Below, piece after piece: positions 57,068-63,925 of a DNA stretch of 63,925 nucleotides; the first letter of the stretch is position 1; each line of letters starts with the position of its first letter. Source of the stretch: Fomitopsis serialis (taxonomy: Eukaryota; Basidiomycota; Agaricomycetes; Polyporales; Fomitopsidaceae); contig NW_025955177.1 in the NCBI RefSeq assembly GCF_022376445.1, positions 1 to 63,925 on the forward strand. Reading direction: 5' to 3'. The notes under the pieces are model-generated. The model had not been told where the DNA came from and ran no database searches. It saw only the letters and a program-made list of their open reading frames with translations. The translations under genes were made by a program, and so were the position numbers.

Positions 57068-60000
57068 ATGCGCGACGCGACCAAACGCAGCTTGACCTCT
57101 CTCACCCACTCCCTCGCCATCAACGACGGCGGCGGCGGCGACCCCATGGCCTCCAAGCAAAAGAGCCTCTCCCCCTCCTCGTCGTCGCCGGGCGCGGCGA
57201 CCAAACTCCCCAGATTCTTTCAGAAGTCGGGCAGGGACCGTTCGAAATCCGTAGCCGACACCGCCGCGAGCACGGCAAGCACCTCCTCGTCCTCGTCCTC
57301 CAGCCCTCCCCCCGCACCCGACGTACCAAAGGCCCGCAAATCCTTCAAGAAGGTCCTCTCGCCGACGAAGGACCGCGACGAGAAGCGCCGCGCTTCTCAC
57401 GACACGGACAGCATCGACCGCGTCGAGCCAGAGACGCCTGCGGACGAGCCTCCCGTCATCGTCGAGCCCGTGAACATCCCCCGCCCGCGCACACGCTCAG
57501 ACCGGCCCTCTGCAGACCCTAGCAACACCTACCCGCAGGTCTACTACCCCTCCAGCGCCTCGGCTGCCCGCCTCACAGACCTCCCCACCCGCCTCTCTGG
57601 CTGGTTCTCGCACACCTTCAGCTCCTCCTCCACCGACCTCTCCCTGCCCTCCCTGCTCTCGCAGCAGCAGCTCGCGTCAGCCACGACGTCTCCGCGTGGC
57701 AAGAGCTCTGCCCTTCTCACTGCTGCGCGCCACGGCAAGGGCCACCTCGACAAGGCGATGCGCTATCTCCTCGACAGCGATGCGCTGCCCGATAAATGCA
57801 GCGACCCTATATGGATCCTTGGCGTCGAGCATCCGGGCTACGAGCCGAACCCGCCGCCAACCGCCTCCGCATCGGCGCTCAGTGCGAGCGCAGGAGCGGG
57901 CGTCGCGCGACGCGGCTCCGCCGACTCCCGCCGTTCGCCGTCTTCGCTCCGCTCATCAACGTCCTCCGCACCCGCAACCCCGCAAGACTTGTCACCGTTC
58001 GATGCCTCCTTTTCGTCCGCACAGCTCACTCCATCATCACCAACATCCGGCAACAATGTGAAGGATCCGTCGAAGAACTGGCCGCCTGTGTTCTACGCCG
58101 ACTTCACGTCGCGCATCTGGCTCACCTACCGCTCGCAGTTCCAGCCGATCCGTGACACGACGCTCTCTGCACTCGAAACGGAGGTAGGCGAGTACGCTGC
58201 GCCGACGGGCAGCCCCCAGCCGAAACGATGGAATTGGCCTCTCGGCGGTGAGAAGGGATGGACGAGCGACGCAGGCTGGGGTTGCATGCTGCGCACAGGG
58301 CAGTCGCTACTTGCGAATGCCTTGCTTCACCTACATCTTGGCCGCGGTAAGTGTGCCTCGCTGATTCCGTCCTCTGCGTGCTCACGTCACCCGCAGACTG
58401 GCGAAGACCTCCATATCCTATTTATACAGTGGACTACGCTACATATGTTCAGATCATCACTTGGTTCCTTGACCATCCTTCCCCTCTAGCACCGTTCAGC
58501 GTACATCGGATGGCTCTCGTTGGGAAGGAACTGGGAAAGGACGTTGGACAGTGGTTTGGGCCCAGCACAGCAGCTGGCGCGATCAAGTGCGTTTTCCTCT
58601 TCTATGCGTGCGTTCGCGATTACATGGACATGCAGGACCCTTGTACACACGTTTCCGGAGGCAAATTTGGGCGTGTCTGTCGCTGCGGACGGGGGCGTGG
58701 TCTACCAGTCCGACGTCTACGCAGTCTCCCATTCGACCATGGGTTCACCCCGAAGACACGCACGATTGGGCTGGGGCGACCGTGGCGTCCTCATCCTCAT
58801 CGGCATCCGTTTAGGACTCGACGGGGTGAATCCCGTATACTACGATACTGTCAAGGTATGTCCGATCCGCCGATGCGTAGTCTCGCTCACTGCAGCTGTG
58901 TCTAGGCTCTTTACACCTTCCCACAATCCGTTGGCATCGCTGGCGGACGGCCATCTTCCTCTTATTATTTCGTTGGCTCACAAGCAGATAACCTGTTCTA
59001 CCTTGATCCGCACCACGCCCGCCCTGCCGTACCGCTGCGGCCACCGCCCAATTTTGGTGACACCCCGGCATCGAGCATCGATGGGCACCCCGAGCGCGCG
59101 ACGTCGCCGGACAACTCGTACTCATCCGACCGTGAACGGGAGCGCGACCGCCCACGCAAGTCACACCACTTCCGGTCGCCCACCACCCGACGTCCGTCCG
59201 CGTGAGCAGCGGTTCTGGGGGGTCGACCTTCTCGCACCGTTCGTCGCCCGCGACGCCCTCCCCACTCCAACAGCAACTCTCCACGTCGTCGTCCAGCGCG
59301 GCTTCGCAGTCGTCCTCGTCGCAGTCGCATGCGCGCTGGCAGTCCTCGCCGAACATCCCGGACGACTCGGACATGGACATGCGAGAGCTGGGCGCAGACC
59401 TGGACCCGATGCAGAGGCATTACGTGACGGCGTACTCGGCCTCGGAGCTGAAGACGTTCCATTGCGATCGTGTGCGGAAGATGCCCCTCTCGGGCTTGGA
59501 CCCGAGCATGCTCATCGGGTTCTTGGTGAAGGATGAGCATGATTGGCTTGATTTCAGGAGTAGGGTCGCCGAGGTAGGTTGATCCCTGATTCCATGTGCT
59601 CAGACGTTCACATCTGTACAGCTCGCGAAGACGCACAAGCAGATCTTCTACATTCACGACGAGCCCCCGAGCTGGCCGTCCGATCCGGACGACAGCATAG
59701 GGCTCGAGAGCATATCCGAGCCGGACATCGACATGCCCGAAGATGATGACGGCGACTTTTCGGACGGCGTGCGCTCGCCTAGTGCCTCGCCCGACACGAG
59801 CGTGCAAGGCGTCGGGTCGAAGAGCGAGGCCGACACAGAGGACGACCCCATAGGACCTGTCACCCCAGGCCCCGGCACAGCCAAGTCGTCCTTCGATATA
59901 CCCCAGCACGAGGTCATGGCAAAGAGCAAGAGCTCGTCGGTCGACGAGCCCATCGACTTTGACGATGAGGAGGACGAGGAGTGGTTGGACCCCGCGCCGT

Positions 60001-60395
60001 ACCCCGAGGGCGACAGCGAGCCAACCCCCGCCGTAGTGCGCGCGGAACAGCAGGTGCACGCGCCGGCGATGAAGACGTCGCTGTCGACGAGCTCGACAGT
60101 GAGCACGAGCACGAACGGTAGCAAGAAGCGGAAGAAGACGAAGAAGGGGAGCAGGGAGAAGCAGGTGCCCGTCCCGGTGCCGATGCCGCCCGTGCAGTTC
60201 CCCTTCCCCGCGACGAACCCGGACGACGAGGGCTCGCCGCGGGAGGTGGAGGACTTTGAGGAGCGCGAGCGGGTGAGCACGGAGACGGGGAGCAAGCGCG
60301 TGCCGCAGATGCGCACGGCGAAGGCGCGCGACGGCGGACGGACGCAGAGCGGCGGTGTCAGGGGCGTGCCTGCTGACGACTTTGACGACTTCTGA
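57068..60395 (+). CDS. ATG4: Autophagy cysteine protease ATG4, one frameshift
   Basis: Peptidase that trims Atg8 and later removes it from lipid during autophagy. Five exons: 57068-58346, 58397-58586, 58636-58855, 58906-59573 and 59622-60395. A long Ser/Pro-rich N-terminal extension (about 280 residues) precedes [20 protein letters not shown]. The catalytic Cys is residue 406 in [75 protein letters not shown] and [13 protein letters not shown] (catalytic Asp and His) follow. Near 59195-59203 one base seems to be missing in a Ser/Arg-rich linker; on the far side [20 protein letters not shown] and [17 protein letters not shown] resume. The C-terminal exon is acidic and ends DDFDDF. The family is usually 350-550 residues, so this one is large. 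An unseen intron could replace the frameshift. Confidence 0.9.
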
Positions 60396-61076
60396 TGGGT
60401 ACGTAGTGGCGGTCGGTCTGACGGTCGGTGCGGTCAGTCCGCGCGCGGTGTTCCCGCCGCCTACATGTTTTGTATAGCGTATATGTTATGGTTCCTATGA
60501 GCTTCGGGCATACCGTTACAGTACTTATGATCACATTTGGTGTATTTTTTGTGTCGGCATGCGCTACTAGATAGTGACATATCCCCTATTTCCCTCCTCT
60601 CTCCAAAGCAATGCTTCACTCGACTGCGCGGACTGATCGCCGCTGGATTCTCGTCCGCTATGGCACCCCCTTCTCGACATTCGACCTTCGTGTATTTTGC
60701 TTTTGGCCGTCCTTTGATACAAGCCACGTGTATTATTGTTCATTAGCTGGCAATATACCTCCTCAACAGTGGCCATATGGGATACGGACGAGGGCTTCAT
60801 TCATGACATGTACACTGTGGATGATGAGCAGTTTGAATTTCAGGCTGAGGCTGAGTGGCTACAGAAAGACGAAGTAACGCTGAGGATGGTTAGATTTATG
60901 TACAGTCGCGGTGAATCGATGACCGTGACACCTCGGTCTGCGCTCAAGCGCTCGCTTGTTCTTTGAACGCACACGCACGAGGCCACCCTGACCGTGCTCG
61001 AACTTGGTTTGAGCTATCCCGAACGACTACCAGGTTCGATATCTTATTGAATGCTGCCCCACTCGACTTACTCAGA
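60396..61076. other. Intergenic: ATG4 3' flank and F-box pseudogene flank
   Basis: AT-rich 3' flank of ATG4, then from about 60938 the 5' side of the duplicated F-box segment. The shared upstream element found before genes F and H is absent here. Confidence 0.4.
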
Positions 61077-63115
61077 ATGCACACCAGGATGATGTCGCTC
61101 ATGGACCTGATTGGGACCTTACCGCTCAAGGTTGAGCAAGAACATCGTCTCTTAGAGTAAGCCTTGACGGTTTTGAGCAGTGACACCTGTTGACCAAGAC
61201 TTCAGCGACGACCAGGTATGATAGTGCGAAAATGACCATGAACGAGCACAGTATGCTGATGGTGCGTCGTCAAGATGGCAAACGCTGTAGCGGTCCTCGC
61301 TTCTTGCAGTCGGCTGCTCAAATCCATTGCAAACTCGAGGGTCGCAGTCAATCGTTTGCCGCCCGAGATATTCAAGATGATAATCGAGCGGGTGGTTGTG
61401 CACCGCCACCATGGCGACTTGCATGAACCTTACGCCCTCGAACGAACGTGGTCTTCCGAGGATGTTTTCTCGCGCAGGCGAAACAGCTCTCTCGCGCTTC
61501 GCTTGACGCGTGTATGCCGTCACTGGCGAGAGCTTTCCTTGCGAACACCCTTTCTGTGGAGCGACCTTACCCTCGACACACCTCCGCATTTGAGGGATCT
61601 GTTTCTCGAAAGATCCGCTGGCGCCGACCTGAGGGTGAGTATGGGCTTGGACAGCGGGCTTGACCCATGGTTGAAATCCAAGCTCGTGTCCGACGGTTCT
61701 CGTGTCGGGGAGATCGTTGCACACGTCAGATGGTCGAACGAGGTATTCGACTATTTCGATTTCCCGGCGCCCGTGTTACGGGTCGCCGACATCACCCAGG
61801 GTTACCAGACATACCGGGAGCAAACGGGCGGTGATACTCAGCTCTTGCTGTTCCAAGGAGACACTCCACGTCTCTTCCGCCTTTACCTATCCAAGATCAC
61901 TTGGTGCCCAGCAAACACCTTCGGCGCCCTCACACAGTTGTATCTTCGTAACTGCAGCTGGTCAGCACCCTTGGCTGTGCTCGCTTCACTCCTCAGTGGG
62001 ACGCCCAACCTTGTCGACCTGGTAGTGGACAAGATGAACTGCCTTTCCGAGGACGAGGGTACCCGCTTGCCTAAACCTCGCCTTGGAAGGCTGCAGCGAC
62101 TTACGTTGTCGTCTACACGCAGCAAATCATGTCGTACCATCATCAGGAACGTAAAACTCGGCGCATGTACCTCGGTCTCGATGTACGGCGGCTACTCGCG
62201 AGACCCTCTTATATTGGATGACATCCAGAGATCGAGGGGTCCGCGCGCCGACCAGTGGTCCAAGATCTATCTTCTGCTCACCCCGCCATGCACCGCCCCA
62301 GCCATCCATTGTATTGTCGCCGATTCGTCTTCAGGTGTTCTATGTGAGAACATGGACATCGTACTCCCTCCAGACGCAGAGTGGAAGGAGACTTTCACTA
62401 CGAGCGTAAAATCTGTACAGCTCTCATCCTCTGTTAGGATACCAGCCCAAATCGATACGTCTCTGGTCCGCGAAGCATGGATTATCGAGCTCTCAAAGTA
62501 CAATGAACACTCCGAGCTTGGATTTTCCTCATCAGACTTGGTCAGCCTCATGTGACGCATGCCGGCACTTGAGTCTCTGACGATGTCCGACGAGACCCTC
62601 AGCCGGTTCTGCCTATCACTCATGTTCGCCCGCGATACACTTTTCCCGCGACTGTCTTCGGTGCACATCCTGCTCAACGGACGTTCGTCTAGCCCTGTAT
62701 CCATCCTCAGGCCACTCATTACCACCCTGCGCTCCCTCCCTCGCCGCATGTTCAAGGTCAAAATTGGTTACCTCCCAGGTTTCAAGAAGGAACGCGTCTA
62801 TGCAACGGAACTTGACGCGTTCTTCGATTCTGTCGAGTACGTATCCCATACCGAAATGCCGCATATGGAGATGCCGCCTGTTTGCAGTGCCGACCCACAC
62901 TCCTTCTGGCCAGCGTGGCCTCTGCCCAAGTGGAAGAGACAACTCGAGATGTGGAGCAGATTTGCTGGAGACGTGGAGTAGATTTTACACAGGAGCTGGC
63001 ATCTGAGGCCGCGGCGGTTTTTGTCTCTTGCTCTTAGGCCCTGCTGTTGAGGAAGCTGTCGAATCTTTTTTGAAGTACATCGTCTCTGATCTCTACTTGT
63101 CCCAGTGAGGTAGTG
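60938..63115. repeat. Segmental duplication, copy 2 (partner 28590-30835, inverted)
   Basis: Homologous to the reverse complement of 28590-30835 from CGCTCAAGCGCTCGCTTG through the whole F-box gene to the flank word CATCGTCTCTGATCT. Relative to copy 1 it has a loss of about 30 bp inside exon 3 and about 75 bp in the 3' flank. Confidence 0.85.
61077..62981 (+). pseudogene. F-box gene G (subfamily 2), nonsense-mutated copy of gene F
   Basis: Exon 1 (61077-61156, MHTRMMSLMDLIGTLPLKVE), the microexon (61206-61215, CGACGACCAG) and exon 3 (from 61275, MANAVAVLASCSRLLKSIAN) are all kept. The F-box is NRLPPEIFKMIIERVVV, followed by TRVCRHWRELSLRTPFLWSD. At 62553-62555 a TGA interrupts SDLVSLM|RMPALESLTMS, where gene F has Arg. 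The frame then continues unbroken to KVKIGYLPGFKKERV and the Trp-rich end. One C-to-T change would explain the stop. A truncated protein of about 456 residues with the F-box could still be made, but the C-terminal region would be lost. Confidence 0.85.
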
Positions 63116-63359
63116 GTGCTCGACTCCGACCGGGGGGAGAGAGGAGGGCTTTGCCCATCGTACTTAGTAGAAGTACTTTGAATCCGCGGTCATTTCAGGA
63201 TACTGTACACTGCTCCCAAAGAAACACGGGAGCTCATTGCGGAAGACTCATCAACTTAAAATGTGAGTGCATGGATGCCCGACTATCGGATTATGTATCA
63301 CTCAAGTACTCACGCCCTCAGACAGATATGATAACCTCCGACTCGTCCGTGTCTGCCAA
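62982..63359. other. Intergenic downstream of pseudogene G
   Basis: Holds the 3' end of the segmental duplication (to about 63115), then no recognised signal until the orphan exon at 63360. Confidence 0.35.
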
Positions 63360-63490
63360 ATGTCTGCAACCGACCCATGGCCAGACCCGGCCAGACCCAG
63401 CGAGCTGGACGTCACTTTGGATCGTCTCCGTGACGACCTACAACGACTTACAGCGAGGGTGGACACCACTTTTAATAAACACTTCATAAG
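63360..63490 (+). pseudogene. Orphan first exon of a subfamily 1 F-box gene
   Basis: Encodes MSATDPWPDPARPSELDVTL and DRLRDDLQRLTARVDTTFNK, then HFIR with a GTGAAT donor at 63491, matching exon 1 of genes A, B and C. Just upstream, MITSDSSVSA in another frame matches the start of gene C exon 1, suggesting a frameshift. No microexon or F-box exon was found in the remaining 435 bp; instead an unrelated minus-strand ORF occupies that space. The F-box exon may have been deleted, or lie outside the window after an insertion. Confidence 0.65.
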
Positions 63491-63615
63491 GTGAATCAAC
63501 ATTGATGTAGTGCACCGACTCGACGTGGTGACAAACGATGGCCAGTGGTCGACCGATTGCAGCGCCCAGGGCTCCCTTCCCATGAGAAGTCCGGCTCTAT
63601 CATGTCTTGCATCGC

Positions 63616-63925
63616 TCATCGCTCCGCAGGAAACAAATGTTCGCTGCTCTGGGGGCCGAATCGTGTCCTCCCGGGCCGTTCGTCGTACATCACCTGCCAG
63701 CGGTCATTGAGAACAGACTGGGCTGCATGGTACAAGCGAGCTCCCCCTAACGCGAGGTCGTCGCCATCGAGGGAATCCCCGACATAGATGGAAGTTGGAG
63801 ACACCATCGAGCGTTGCATTCGCATTGCATACATATCCCGGATGCGCTCTTGGCCAATGCTACTCAGGAGAGAGTTTACAGGCTTTGGATTGACCTGATC
63901 CATAAGACCCTTTCCCTCGACGTGA
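63616..63925 (-). CDS. Unrecognised protein, C-terminal part (runs off window)
   Basis: Open from the window edge to a stop at 63616-63618. It reads EGKGLMDQVNPKPVNSLLSS, then IGQERIRDMYAMRMQRSMVS, SIYVGDSLDGDDLALGGARL and YHAAQSVLNDRWQVMYDERP. The composition looks like a real protein, but no family was recognised. An ATG at 63903 is available, yet the frame is open upstream of it, so this is probably an internal segment. Its position directly behind an orphan F-box exon suggests an insertion or rearrangement point. Confidence 0.4.
   Translation of the reverse strand, partial: HVEGKGLMDQVNPKPVNSLLSSIGQERIRDMYAMRMQRSMVSPTSIYVGDSLDGDDLALGGARLYHAAQSVLNDRWQVMYDERPGRTRFGPQSSEHLFPAER

Noticed and set aside
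1..63925. CRISPR arrays, rRNA genes, operon-type ribosome binding sites
   Set aside because: This is a eukaryotic nuclear sequence; no direct-repeat/spacer pattern or rRNA signature was seen on reading through.

Overview
This is an intron-rich fungal nuclear window, almost certainly from a filamentous basidiomycete (Agaricomycetes; a polypore-like genome would fit, but that is inference). The grounds are short 45-70 bp GT-AG introns, fungal families (FAS1/GPI protein, secreted phospholipase B, MRH4 helicase, ATG4) and, above all, an expanded set of F-box proteins of the agaricomycete type (LPPxIW..IF followed by VCxYWxxxCxxxPSLW).

Layout. 0-5.5 kb: the end of an RS/RD-rich protein gene, a poly(ADP-ribose) polymerase (PARP) gene on the minus strand that carries small lesions in its last exons, and a GPI-anchored fasciclin protein. 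5.5-9.3 kb: gene-poor, with a 93-bp inverted repeat and a short tandem repeat. 9.3-22 kb: a GC-rich F-box gene, then three tandem minus-strand F-box genes (A, B, C). The decayed remains of a PPOX-like flavoprotein gene lie on the 3' side of A and B, and a non-coding flank remnant lies 3' of C. 22.4-28 kb: two tandem GABA/amino-acid permeases. 28.7-34.6 kb: two F-box genes of a second subfamily (F, H) and the intact PPOX-like gene. 35.4-37.5 kb: secreted phospholipase B. 38.4-43 kb: two more F-box genes (D, E). 43.4-48.3 kb: mitochondrial DEAD-box helicase MRH4, a Tom6-like small protein, and peroxisomal dienoyl-CoA isomerase with a C-terminal SKL. 48.8-51.9 kb: a tandem pair from a third F-box-like family, first copy dead. 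52.5-60.4 kb: 2,4-dienoyl-CoA reductase, a Rab7-like GTPase with a very large insertion, and the autophagy protease ATG4. 61-63.9 kb: an inverted segmental copy of F-box gene F carrying a nonsense codon, an orphan F-box exon 1, and an unrecognised partial ORF.

Main biology. Eight F-box paralogues in two subfamilies share one gene architecture: a short first exon, a 10-nt microexon entered in phase 2 and left in phase 0, and one long exon with the F-box and a repeat-like C-terminal region. They look like a rapidly duplicating and decaying family of substrate receptors for SCF ubiquitin ligases. The F-box/PPOX-like pairing was apparently copied as a unit. Two peroxisomal enzymes for unsaturated fatty-acid beta-oxidation lie within 7 kb of each other. 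Several otherwise well-conserved genes (PARP, dienoyl-CoA reductase, ATG4) need single-base corrections, which may be real lesions or consensus-sequence errors. All product calls come from reading the translated sequence; no database search was run.
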